The notes beneath the pieces were generated by a model, which saw only the letters and a list, made by a program, of their open reading frames with translations, ran no database searches and had not been told where the DNA came from. The position numbers and the translations under genes are program-made. A DNA stretch of 33,132 nt, from contig JACOYO010000001.1 of the NCBI GenBank assembly GCA_016181845.1, positions 1 through 33,132 of the forward strand, written 5' to 3'. Shown piece by piece: positions 1-6,512 of the stretch. The stretch comes from Parcubacteria group bacterium. Lineage in GTDB: Bacteria; Patescibacteriota; Minisyncoccia; Phycocordibacterales; 21-14-all-47-15. Numbering within the stretch: position 1 is the first letter of the stretch; each line of letters begins with the position of its first letter.

Positions 1-419
1 GCTTTCGCACCTGCTCGGCATGTACGCCTCGCAGTCAAGCCAGCTTGTGCCATTACACTATCGGCACGGTTTCCATTCGCGCCTAGCTGACCTTAATAGG
101 CTCCTCCGTTACTCTTTAGGAGGAAAGCGCCCCACTTAAACTACCCACCAGATACTGTCTCCATCCGCTTTGAGCGGACAGGTTAGAATATGCCCTTGTA
201 CAGAGTGGTATTGCACTGACGACTCCACGGCACCCAAGAGCGCCGCTTCAAAGTCTCCCACCTATTCTACGCAGTAAAAAAACATACTCAATATCAAGTT
301 ATAGTAAAGCTTCCGGGGTCTTTTCGTCTAACTGCAGGTAACCGGCATCTTCACCGGTATTGTATTTTCACCGAGCTGTCTCCCGAGACAGTCCCCCAGT
401 CGTTGCGCCATTCGTGCAC

Positions 420-484
<65 letters not shown>

Positions 485-506
485 CAGGGCTTATATCAAT
501 CAGCAT

Positions 507-531
507 CCCGACAGCGCTTGCGCGCGTCGGG
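507..531 (-). repeat. GC-rich hairpin in 23S, copy 1 (about helix 68)
   Basis: A 25-base hairpin with outer stem CCCGAC/GTCGGG occupies the tip of what aligns with E. coli helix 68. The identical 25-mer recurs at 650-674 in another helix of the same rRNA. Confidence 0.8.
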
Positions 532-649
532 ACACGGTCGATATTTGACCTTCTGGCATTGGTCAGGCGTCACCCCCTATACATCCTCTTGCGAGTTAGC
601 AGGGAGCTGTGTTTTTGATAAACAGTCGCCAGGGGTACTTTCGCTGCGC

Positions 650-674
650 CCCGACAGCGCTTGCGCGCGTCGGG
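650..674 (-). repeat. GC-rich hairpin in 23S, copy 2 (about helix 63)
   Basis: Exact copy of the 25-mer at 507-531, here with one extra flanking C-G pair (649-675). It caps the region aligning with E. coli helix 63. Two expansion segments carrying one sequence suggests insertion or gene conversion of a hairpin module. Confidence 0.8.
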
Positions 675-1212
675 GAAGCCTTATCCCGAAGTTACGGCTG
701 CTTTTTTGCCGAGTTCCTTGGGAGACACTCACTCGTTCGCCTTGGTCTTCTCGACCTGATCACCTGTGTTGGTTTGCGGTACGGTTTCCCTCTATTTATG
801 CTTAGAGAGTTTTCTTGGAAGCTTGCTTTGCCGGATTCTTCGGGTAAACCCGAATTCTTCGCGCCACTTGGTTTTCTGTCCGAAGACAGCGGCTTCCGGA
901 TTTTCCTGGAAGCCAACCTCATGACGAAAACGCAAATCCAATAATGCGCCCGACATACTAAACTCCGTCATCTCATCGCAATAGAGAGAAGTCACGGAAT
1001 ATTAACCGTGTGTCCATCGCGTCCGAGTTTCCTCATTCGCTTAGGACCGACTAACCCTTCGCTGATTGACATTGCGAAGGAAACCTTGATCTTTCGGCGT
1101 GCGGGGATTTTACCCGCATTGCGGTTACTTGTGCCAACATTCTTACTTCTTGCCGCTCCAGCATGGGTCACCCCTTTGCCTTCAGTGCAGACAAGAATAC
1201 TCTCCTACCACT

Positions 1213-1286
1213 CTAGAAACTGGAAACCAGAAGCTAGAATCTGGAACGTACGTTCCAGTATCTAGTATCCAGTGTCCAGTTTCTAG
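1213..1286 (-). repeat. Palindromic insertion in 23S helix 45 (IVS-like)
   Basis: A 74-bp palindrome with 37-bp arms (30 of 37 matching) meeting at AACGTACGTT with no loop. It interrupts the 23S sequence between GTACCGAAGGTGAGGATT and GGTAGGAGAG, which corresponds to helix 45, a classical site of intervening sequences in Salmonella and other bacteria. By analogy the RNA would form a long stem cut by RNase III, leaving a fragmented but working 23S. It is almost identical to the palindrome at 2972-3045. Confidence 0.85.
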
Positions 1287-1800
1287 AATCCTCACCTTCG
1301 GTACAACACTTAGCCCCGATTATCTTCGGCGCAAGATCTCTTGATGAGTGAGCTGTTACGCTTTCTTTAAAGGATGGCTGCTTCTAAGCCAACCTCCTCA
1401 TTGTCAGAGAAATTTCACCTCCTTAAGTGCACTTAGTGTTGATTTAGGGACCTTAGATAGAGATCTGGGCTGTTTCCCTTTTGACCAATGGAGCTTCGCC
1501 CCCATAGTCTAACTGCCTATAACATCACGCGTGGTATTCGGAGTTTGGTAGGACTGACGAGATTTCTCCCTATTCAGTCCTTCCAGTGCTCTACCCCCAC
1601 GCGCTTTTATAGACGCTAACCCAAAAGCTATTTCGGAGAGAACCAGCTATTACCAGGTTCGATTAGCTTTTCACTCCTTACCACAGGTCGTCCGATGGCG
1701 TTACACGACCAACCGGTTCGGGCCTCCATAACTGTTTCCAATTACTTCACCCTGCCCATGGCAAGCTCACCTGGCTTCGGGTCTTTAGCATACAACTTTA

Positions 1801-1949
1801 CCGCGCGCAGCGCGGAATTTCTAATTATTCTAATTTCTAATTTCTAAAAAAATTCCAAATCTTAAATTCCAAATCCAAAAAATTAATTTTGAAATTGGTC
1901 ATTGGATGTAATTAGGAATTAGACATTCTGTGCTGCGCACAGTAGGCGC
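1801..1949 (-). repeat. AT-rich insertion in 23S (about helix 35)
   Basis: About 150 nt of low-complexity sequence made of reiterated TTCTAATT and AAATTCCAAATC words sits between the segments flanking E. coli 650. Each end carries a small GC-rich hairpin (1801-1815 and 1929-1943). The arms pair imperfectly. It has no coding potential and differs sharply in base composition from the flanking rRNA. Confidence 0.75.
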
Positions 1950-2047
1950 GCTATTCACACTCGCTTTCGCTGTGCCTCCATCCGATAAGGACTTAGGCGA
2001 GCTATATGCTAAAACTCGTTGGCTCATTCTTCAATAGGCACGCCATA

Positions 2048-2131
2048 CTGGATAGCTAGAAGCCGGAAACTAGAAACCGGAAACTGGAAAAATCATTCCA
2101 GCAATCTAGCGTCTAGCGTCTAGCTATCCAG
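2048..2131 (-). repeat. Palindromic insertion in 23S helix 25 (IVS-like)
   Basis: An 84-bp imperfect palindrome whose outer 13 bp are perfect (CTGGATAGCTAGA / TCTAGCTATCCAG). It lies just after the GAAACC...TACAAGGAGT segment, at the position of helix 25, the other classical bacterial IVS site. Its arms are built from CTAGAAAC and GGAAACTGG words like the helix-45 element, so it is probably a diverged member of that family. Confidence 0.82.
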
Positions 2132-2181
2132 ATTGACTCCTTGTAAATATGTGGTTTCAGGTCTATTTCACTCCCCTCTCC

Positions 2182-2224
<43 letters not shown>

Positions 2225-2437
2225 ATCTCCAAAAGTATTTAGCCTTGGCAGTTAGTTCTGCCGGATTCCCACAGGCTTTTCATGTCCTGAAGTACTCAAG
2301 AACAGTGACAAAAGAGAAAATATGTTTTCGCTTACAGGGCTATTACCTTCTGTTGCTTTGCTTTCCAGCAAATTCAGCTAACATATTTTTTTGTAACTCT
2401 TTTCGTAATAAAACGACGTCACAGTCTTACAACCCCC

Positions 2438-2567
2438 GCGCATCACGCTACGCGCGATGCTCTAGCTTATTAGCTTCTTAGATTTTTAGCTTTTTAGAAA
2501 CACGTTTTTCCTAACAAGCTAAAAAGCTAAAACCTAACAAGCTGACATCACATGCAATGTGATGCGC
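2438..2567 (-). repeat. Palindromic insertion in 23S (about helix 15-16)
   Basis: About 130 nt bounded by perfect 9-bp arms (GCGCATCAC 2438-2446, GTGATGCGC 2559-2567). Next come small GC hairpins, then a long inverted repeat made of AGCTTATTAGC, TTAGCTTTTTAG and CTAAAACCTAACAAGCT words. The inner words recur in the palindrome upstream of rplJ (6121-6206), marking a second dispersed family. Confidence 0.8.
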
Positions 2568-2631
2568 AGGTTTGGGCTTATCCCGTTTCGCTCGCCGCTA
2601 CTAAGGGAATCGCAAGCCTTGCCTTTTATCT

Positions 2632-2740
2632 GGGGCGAGAATTTTTTTCTCCCCTATCGCCCGCCTCGCTTACGCTTGGCATTGGCGATTTTTTGTCTTT
2701 GACAAAAACCGGATAAAAAGCAAAGCAGTTTGCTTTTTAT
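2632..2740 (-). repeat. Multi-hairpin expansion in 23S (about helix 14)
   Basis: Between the conserved GTAGCGGCGAGCGAA block and the GAAACATCTCAGTAAGCGGAGGA block there are about 110 extra nt. They fold as successive hairpins: 2632-2654 (GGGGCGAGA/TCTCCCC), 2657-2690 (ATCGCC/GGCGAT), one around 2690-2708, and a 12-bp stem at 2713-2740 (ATAAAAAGCAAA/TTTGCTTTTTAT). E. coli has only a short linker here. Confidence 0.7.
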
Positions 2741-2971
2741 TCCTCCGCTTACTGAGATGTTTCACTTCAGCGGGTAAGCATCCCGACGCAAGGTCGAGAC
2801 GATTGAGGTTTGCTCAATCAGGTTTCCCCATTCGGAAATCTTCGGGTCAAAGGTTGCTAGGCACCTCACCGAAGCTTATCGCAGCCAAGCTACGTCCTTC
2901 ATCGCCTTTTGGAGTCAAGGCATCCACCACATACTCTTAACCGCTTCCTATTAGGAAATATAGAAACCACT

Positions 2972-3045
2972 CTGGAAACTGGAAACCAGAAGCTAGAATC
3001 TGGAACGTACGTTCCAGTATCTAGTATCCAGTGTCCAGTTTCCAG
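2972..3045 (-). repeat. Palindrome just upstream of the 23S 5' end
   Basis: A 74-bp palindrome in the 23S leader, about 30 nt upstream of the mature 5' end. It matches the helix-45 insertion (1213-1286) at 72 of 74 positions. The two differences (2974 and 3044) are paired to each other, an A-T pair there and a G-C pair here, so pairing is conserved. In the transcript it would form a long stem suited to RNase III. Confidence 0.88.
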
Positions 3046-3110
3046 ATGCTATACCTCCATGTACATTTTTAATTCAAAAATGTGAAAACTTTGGTTACCT
3101 TTATTCTTTA

Positions 3111-3129
3111 CCCCGACGTTAGGTCGGGG
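3111..3129 (-). repeat. CCCCGAC hairpin in the 23S leader
   Basis: Perfect 7-bp stem CCCCGAC-GTTAG-GTCGGGG. The same stem recurs at 3314-3330 and 5512-5531 and inside 23S helices. It is not followed by a U-tract on the minus strand, so it is more likely a processing or structural hairpin than a terminator of the rRNA transcript. Confidence 0.6.
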
Positions 3130-3145
3130 TTTACTTTACTTTTTT

Positions 3146-3160
3146 AATTTTCAAACAGCG
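3146..3160 (-). promoter_or_regulatory. Possible boxA-like antitermination site
   Basis: On the minus strand CGCTGTTTGAAAATT resembles the boxA element (TGYTCTTTGAAAA type) found in many rRNA leaders. It lies between the proposed promoter and the 23S gene, as expected. The match is partial, so this is tentative. Confidence 0.35.
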
Positions 3161-3284
3161 CTCCGTGCTAGCTTTGGCAAATAAAAAACCGCTTGTGGGC
3201 GGCGAGGACATTAGAAAACCGTAAAAGGATTTAGCCCCTCCGCTTGTATTTGGTTTGTATTGTCATATTCATACTGTAGAAAGA

Positions 3285-3312
3285 AGTATATACAACCCAT
3301 AAAAGAAGTCAA
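3285..3312 (-). promoter_or_regulatory. Sigma70-type promoter for the 23S rRNA unit
   Basis: Minus-strand TTGACT (3312-3307), a 16-nt spacer, then TATACT (3290-3285). Initiation would fall near 3278, about 335 nt upstream of the mature 23S. The -35 hexamer lies inside the 3' arm of the terminator of the preceding gene. It is the best promoter match in the gap and implies that the 23S is transcribed without a 16S. Confidence 0.65.
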
Positions 3313-3336
3313 CCCCGACATACTGTCGGGGTTGAC
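3308..3336 (-). terminator. Terminator of the channel-like gene
   Basis: Perfect 13-bp stem GTCAACCCCGACA / TGTCGGGGTTGAC with a 3-nt loop, 30 nt after the stop codon of the minus-strand gene ending at 3367. The following bases TTCTTTTATG are moderately U-rich. Its 3' arm contains the -35 box of the 23S promoter. Confidence 0.75.
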
Positions 3337-3342
3337 TGTTCT

Positions 3343-3351
3343 TGTGGATAA
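3343..3351 (-). other. DnaA-box-like 9-mer (TTATCCACA)
   Basis: Exact match to the DnaA box consensus on the minus strand, in the gap after the channel-like gene. One of three identical sites, all intergenic and in the same orientation. Confidence 0.3.
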
Positions 3352-3366
3352 CGTGGTGAGAAGGTA

Positions 3367-4053
3367 TTATTTGCCTGAAATTTCACTGCGAAGCCGTTCA
3401 ATATATTTCGCCGCCGCGTCTTTTCCTCCCAAGCCAAACGATAAACCAACGGCAAGCGAGAGTGCCACTACCACACCGGTAAATAGCGTTTGCGCAAACA
3501 CACCGGCAATTCCAAGTTGGCTAATCGCCGCAAGAATGGCAAAAATCCAAATTGCCCAACGGCTAACCCCTCCAAGAAAATGCGCGGTTGAAATGCCTGC
3601 CGCTTTTGCAGAGCCGGTCACCACCCGCTCGATAAATTGAGCGATAAGCGCCGCCGTGAGTAATATCAATGCCGCGACAAACACGTTTGGCAAGTAAAGC
3701 AGTACAACGTCTTTCAAGAAAATCGTTACTTGCGCGAGACCAAGAACGTCAAAAGATGCCAACAAGAAAACGATAATGACAAACCATTTGACCAGCTCGC
3801 CGACAAAATATCCTGAATTCAGATTGAACCCGGCACGATTCACCAATTCTTCAAAACCGGCGCTTGCCAGCGCTGTATCAACTTTAATCGCTTTTATAAT
3901 CTGTGCAACGACCCGCCCCAAAACTGCCGCAACCACCCAACCGATGATAAAGATGATAAGCGCAACAACCAGATTTGGCACAAATCCGACAACCCCCAGC
4001 CATAGATTTTGGAATGATTGAGTTAAAAGGTCACTCCATGTTTGTAATATCAT
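3367..4053 (-). CDS. Small mechanosensitive-channel-like membrane protein (conserved TM helix family)
   Basis: A 228-residue, very hydrophobic protein with about five membrane segments (roughly 22-48, 84-105, 117-140, 164-184, 188-208). Segments such as LVVALIIFIIGWVVAAVLGR (28-47) and the Gly/Ala-rich C-terminal helix ending VGLSFGLGGKDAAAKYIERL resemble the conserved TM-helix repeats (PF05552 type) and the pore-lining TM3 of MscS. The cytoplasmic beta-domain of a full MscS is absent, so it is a CmpX-like short relative. Such proteins sit in the cytoplasmic membrane and are thought to respond to tension or ions; no function is proven. It is followed by a strong terminator. It starts at ATG 4053 with no clear ribosome binding site. 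Confidence 0.75.
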   Translation of the reverse strand: MILQTWSDLLTQSFQNLWLGVVGFVPNLVVALIIFIIGWVVAAVLGRVVAQIIKAIKVDTALASAGFEELVNRAGFNLNSGYFVGELVKWFVIIVFLLASFDVLGLAQVTIFLKDVVLLYLPNVFVAALILLTAALIAQFIERVVTGSAKAAGISTAHFLGGVSRWAIWIFAILAAISQLGIAGVFAQTLFTGVVVALSLAVGLSFGLGGKDAAAKYIERLRSEISGK

Positions 4054-4201
4054 ACGTTTTAAAAAATTAAATTAATATTAACTATTTTATATGGTAACCA
4101 TTATGCCCGCCGTGCGGACGCTTTTATATGTTATAGCTTCGACCACTAGTAACATAGATTACTCTCATTATACTACGAAAAAGAGATTTTTTGATGGTTT
4201 C

Positions 4202-4210
4202 TGTGGATAA
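4202..4210 (-). other. DnaA-box-like 9-mer (TTATCCACA)
   Basis: Second exact TTATCCACA on the minus strand, in the 205-nt gap between the regulator and the channel-like gene. No other feature is evident there apart from AT-rich sequence. Confidence 0.3.
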
Positions 4211-4258
4211 CCTAATTGCCAGAAAGACCTTCCGGAAAAAGCGCGTTGTGTTAAAAAC

Positions 4259-4873
4259 TTAAAAAATGCCCAGTTTATCAACGATTTTTTCGTGCGGATA
4301 GTCAAAAATGTCGCGCACAAACTTATCATAAATGCCGAAACGATATAAAAATTCCTTTGTATCTATGACTGCGTACGATAGCTCTTTGCCGATTTCCGCC
4401 TCAATGACGCGCATAACGTGTTCAATGACCCGCTTGCGCAATGCATCGCCTACAATAAGCATATCAACACGGCTGTCCATTTCTTGAATGAACACGCCGG
4501 ACAAAACCACCAGTTTCAGCCTGCCGCAGTGCGCAAACCGATGCATTATTTCTTCTTTTTTGAGAGGGTCAACGTGAATCAGAAGATTTTGAAGCGGAAC
4601 GAGAAGCCGGAATGTTTCATTGAGCACATATCCCGAAACCTTTTTTCTTGAAACTTTTTTGCCGGAAGCGGCGGGACGCGATTTTATAAACACCTTTTTT
4701 TTGATAAAACCGACCGCCTGCAAAAGGGAGGATTCCCGACGCACCTGTTCCGGAGTCACTTTGCTTCTGGCGGCAATATCTTTATTTTCAAACGCCATAT
4801 CCGGATTAAAGAGAAACAGCCGCATAATTTTGATGCGTCCGGTACTGCCGAAAAGTTTGGAGAGAATATCCAT
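4259..4873 (-). CDS. Winged-helix regulator with nucleotidyltransferase-like C-terminal domain
   Basis: About 204 residues from the chosen start (MDILSKLFGSTGRIKIMRLF). Residues 1-80 read as a winged helix-turn-helix: a helical start, then a recognition region with NKDIAARSKVTPEQVRRESS and a basic wing. After a Lys/Arg-rich linker the remainder, with VVLSGVFIQEMDSRVDMLIVGD, resembles the strand-turn-Asp-x-Asp core of small nucleotidyltransferase-fold proteins. This architecture recurs in Parcubacteria genomes as a predicted transcriptional regulator; its target is unknown. The frame stays open to an ATG at 4975, but the extra residues overlap the rplL terminator (4964-5001) and lack conservation-like features, so ATG 4873 (or 4885) is preferred. 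It follows rplJ-rplL on the same strand but behind a terminator. Confidence 0.7.
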   Translation of the reverse strand: MDILSKLFGSTGRIKIMRLFLFNPDMAFENKDIAARSKVTPEQVRRESSLLQAVGFIKKKVFIKSRPAASGKKVSRKKVSGYVLNETFRLLVPLQNLLIHVDPLKKEEIMHRFAHCGRLKLVVLSGVFIQEMDSRVDMLIVGDALRKRVIEHVMRVIEAEIGKELSYAVIDTKEFLYRFGIYDKFVRDIFDYPHEKIVDKLGIF

Positions 4874-4963
4874 GATGTGTACCATACACCACTGGCGTAC
4901 GCTGATGCAATATTGAAAAATAGCTGAAATATGGCGAGATTTTAAGAAACGAAAAATGAAAAG

Positions 4964-5001
4964 CGAAAAACGCAAAACAAACGGTTGTTTTGCGTTTTTC
5001 G
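4964..5001 (-). terminator. Terminator after rplL
   Basis: 17-bp perfect stem (arms 4964-4980 and 4985-5001) with a 4-nt ACGG loop. T-rich sequence follows on both sides, and the 5' arm begins 30 nt after the rplL stop. A strong intrinsic terminator for the rplJ-rplL transcript. Confidence 0.88.
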
Positions 5002-5030
5002 TTTTAAGTTTTACAATTTGCGTTTGGTAG

Positions 5031-5441
5031 TTATTTCAGCGTCACCTTTCCGCCTGCCGTTTCAATCGCTTTTTTGAGCGCTTCGGCATCTTCCTTCTTC
5101 ATACCCTCTTTCAGCATTGACGGTACTCCGTCTACCAAGTCTTTCGCCTCTTTCAATCCGAGCGCCAAGGCTTCTTTCACAGCCTTAATCACCTGGATTT
5201 TCTGCGCGCCGGCATCGGTCAATTCAACGTTAAATATTGATTTTTCTTCCGCCGCAGGGCCAGCTCCAGCACCCGGTGCCGCAACCGCCATCGCGGCTGC
5301 CGATACACCAAATTTTTTCTCAAGCAATTTTACCAATTCGTGGAGCTCAAGCACGCTCATCGATTCGATTTTCTCAACCAAATCTTTGAATTTCGCTGGA
5401 ATCACCACCGCTTCGTTTTCTGTTTTATTTTCTTCTGACAT
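5031..5441 (-). CDS. rplL: 50S ribosomal protein L7/L12
   Basis: 136 residues. The N-terminal part (about 15-50, [20 protein letters not shown]) is the dimerising and L10-binding helical domain. An Ala/Gly-rich hinge follows (about 51-66). The C-terminal domain (67-136) holds the signature [25 protein letters not shown] and the conserved [13 protein letters not shown] helix that contacts translation factors. Length is slightly above the usual 120-130 because of an acidic N-terminal extension. It is the second gene of the rplJ-rplL unit, 182 nt after rplJ; that gap holds a large palindrome. A strong terminator follows. L7/L12 forms the ribosomal stalk that recruits GTPase factors. Confidence 0.98.
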   Translation of the reverse strand: MSEENKTENEAVVIPAKFKDLVEKIESMSVLELHELVKLLEKKFGVSAAAMAVAAPGAGAGPAAEEKSIFNVELTDAGAQKIQVIKAVKEALALGLKEAKDLVDGVPSMLKEGMKKEDAEALKKAIETAGGKVTLK

Positions 5442-5463
5442 GTTTTTATTTTAAATGATTTGA

Positions 5464-5605
5464 GAATTACAAAACTCAAGCGAAGGCGGTTATTTTGAGG
5501 AGCCTTGCGGACCCCGACGATACTGTCGGGGGAGCAGAGCAAAAATTCCAGAGAATTTTATGCGTGCTCATCAAAATAACTGCCGAGTGAAGAGTTTTGT
5601 AATTC
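5464..5605 (-). repeat. 142-bp nested palindrome between rplJ and rplL
   Basis: Imperfect 40-nt arms (5464-5503 and 5566-5605, 31 of 40 matching; the outer 14 bp GAATTACAAAACTC are perfect). Inside are two further hairpins: CCCCGAC-GATACT-GTCGGGG at 5512-5531 and AAAATTC-CAGA-GAATTTT at about 5541-5558. In the mRNA this would fold into one large branched structure separating the L10 and L12 reading frames. It could be a non-autonomous element or an mRNA structure that tunes the L12:L10 ratio. Confidence 0.8.
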
Positions 5606-5623
5606 GTTGTTATTAATCGCTGA

Positions 5624-6112
5624 TTATTCTTTCGATTTTGCTATTTGTCCAAGTGCCATGACAAACTGCTGAATTGGCGAGTTTATCAAATTGACCACTT
5701 GCCCGTACAGCACTTGGAGCGTCGGAATGGCGGCAATGTCTGTCATTTCTTCTTTGTTCATATATCGCTTTTCAAAAATCCCACCGATAATCTGTATAAG
5801 GTTGGGATATTTTTTTTGGAAAGCGTACACTTCACGCGCCGGAGCAATCAGGTCTTTGCCATACGCAAGCGCAAGCTCCCCTTCCATAACCGGCAAGGCC
5901 CCTTCAATCTTTGCCTCGCTCAATGCTCGTTTCGCAAGTGTCTTTTTTGATACCAAATATCCGATACCCTGCCCTTTCAAGGTTTTTCGCAGTATCGTCG
6001 TGTCAGCAACAGGCAACCCGTGAAAATTAACAAACACCACCGAATCGGCGTCTTTCACAACCTCGGACACTTCGCTCACTATTTTTTTCTTTTTTTCTTT
6101 GTTGATTGCCAT
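5624..6112 (-). CDS. rplJ: 50S ribosomal protein L10
   Basis: 162 residues, the usual length. It begins MAINKEKKKKIVSEVSEVVK and carries the L10 hallmarks: the VVFVNFHGLPVADTTILRK strand-helix region (about 25-45), GIGYLVSKKTLAKRAL (about 50-65), and a C-terminal helix (IQQFVMALGQIA) that binds L7/L12 dimers. L10 anchors the stalk to 23S rRNA. It is the first gene of the rplJ-rplL unit, preceded by a leader resembling the L10-binding autoregulatory RNA and by a palindrome. It starts at ATG 6112; the upstream sequence is an A/T-rich repeat with no strong ribosome binding site. Confidence 0.98.
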   Translation of the reverse strand: MAINKEKKKKIVSEVSEVVKDADSVVFVNFHGLPVADTTILRKTLKGQGIGYLVSKKTLAKRALSEAKIEGALPVMEGELALAYGKDLIAPAREVYAFQKKYPNLIQIIGGIFEKRYMNKEEMTDIAAIPTLQVLYGQVVNLINSPIQQFVMALGQIAKSKE

Positions 6113-6120
6113 AGTTTAGT

Positions 6121-6206
6121 TTATTAGCTTGTTAGGCTTTAGCTTTTTAGATGTTGTTAGAAAAACAAAACTAAAAAGCTAATAAGCTAAAAACCTAACA
6201 AGTTAA
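6121..6206 (-). repeat. Palindrome in the rplJ 5' UTR (second family)
   Basis: Arms of about 30-36 nt (6121-6150 and 6171-6206) built from TTATTAGCTTGTTAGG, TTAGCTTTTTAG and their complements. The same words make up the 23S insertion at 2438-2567. The right arm ends only 8 nt before the rplJ start codon, so the hairpin would occupy the ribosome landing zone. Confidence 0.8.
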
Positions 6207-6208
6207 AA

Positions 6209-6358
6209 TAAAAACGGCCTATTAAGCCGCTGTAATAAAAGCACTGCGTCTTTTGTTTCGTCTTCGATTTGACGAAATAACGCTTTCGCTTTATTAAGAC
6301 TCTCGACCTCGATAGGACTTCTGTGCTTTTTTGGCACCGCCTATTGTCTTGGGCTTAT
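6209..6358 (-). promoter_or_regulatory. L10 leader-type regulatory RNA with terminator-like hairpin
   Basis: On the minus strand the transcript carries AAGACAATAGGCGGTGCC (6350-6333) and CCTATCGAGG (6316-6307). These resemble the two conserved, mutually pairing segments of the bacterial L10 leader, to which the L10-L12 complex binds for feedback control. Downstream is a small hairpin CGGC/GCCG (6229-6215) followed by TTTTTATTTT, an attenuator-like intrinsic terminator. It sits immediately upstream of rplJ, the expected place. A covariance-model search (Rfam L10_leader) would confirm it. Confidence 0.7.
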
Positions 6359-6365
6359 AAGATAT

Positions 6366-6394
6366 AAGTTAGCAATTACCGTCCAGCATGTCAA
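6366..6394 (-). promoter_or_regulatory. Promoter of the rplJ-rplL unit
   Basis: Minus-strand TTGACA (6394-6389), a 17-nt spacer, and TAACTT (6371-6366) preceded by TGC, giving an extended -10. Transcription would begin near 6359, right at the start of the L10 leader. Confidence 0.65.
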
Positions 6395-6397
6395 CAT

Positions 6398-6439
6398 ACA
6401 ATTCGGCTATGTACAATTCGGCTATGCGATAGCCGAATT
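6398..6439. repeat. Short direct repeat and hairpin upstream of the rplJ promoter
   Basis: ACAATTCGGCTATG occurs twice in tandem (6398-6411, 6413-6426). The second copy is the left arm of a perfect 11-bp hairpin, AATTCGGCTAT-GCG-ATAGCCGAATT (6415-6439). It lies just upstream of the -35 box, so an operator role is possible but unproven. Confidence 0.6.
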
Positions 6440-6450
6440 TTCCGAATTAC

Positions 6451-6481
6451 AAAAACACCCCGTCACAAGCGGAGTGTTTTT
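6451..6481 (-). terminator. Terminator after the peptidoglycan-binding-domain gene
   Basis: Stem AAAAACACTCC / GGGGTGTTTTT (one wobble pair) with T-runs on both sides, 32 nt after the stop of the gene ending at 6513. Symmetric T-tracts make it potentially bidirectional. Confidence 0.8.
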
Positions 6482-6512
6482 GTTTTTAAGATTTTATTGC
6501 TTTTCTGCTTTT

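Noticed and set aside
2943-3366. tRNA or 16S rRNA gene in the 23S upstream gap
   Set aside because: No cloverleaf pattern, CCA end or 16S block (such as GTGCCAGC or anti-Shine-Dalgarno) is found on either strand.
4874-4975. Longer N-terminus of the winged-helix regulator (ATG at 4975)
   Set aside because: The extra codons overlap the rplL terminator stem and do not resemble the family start.
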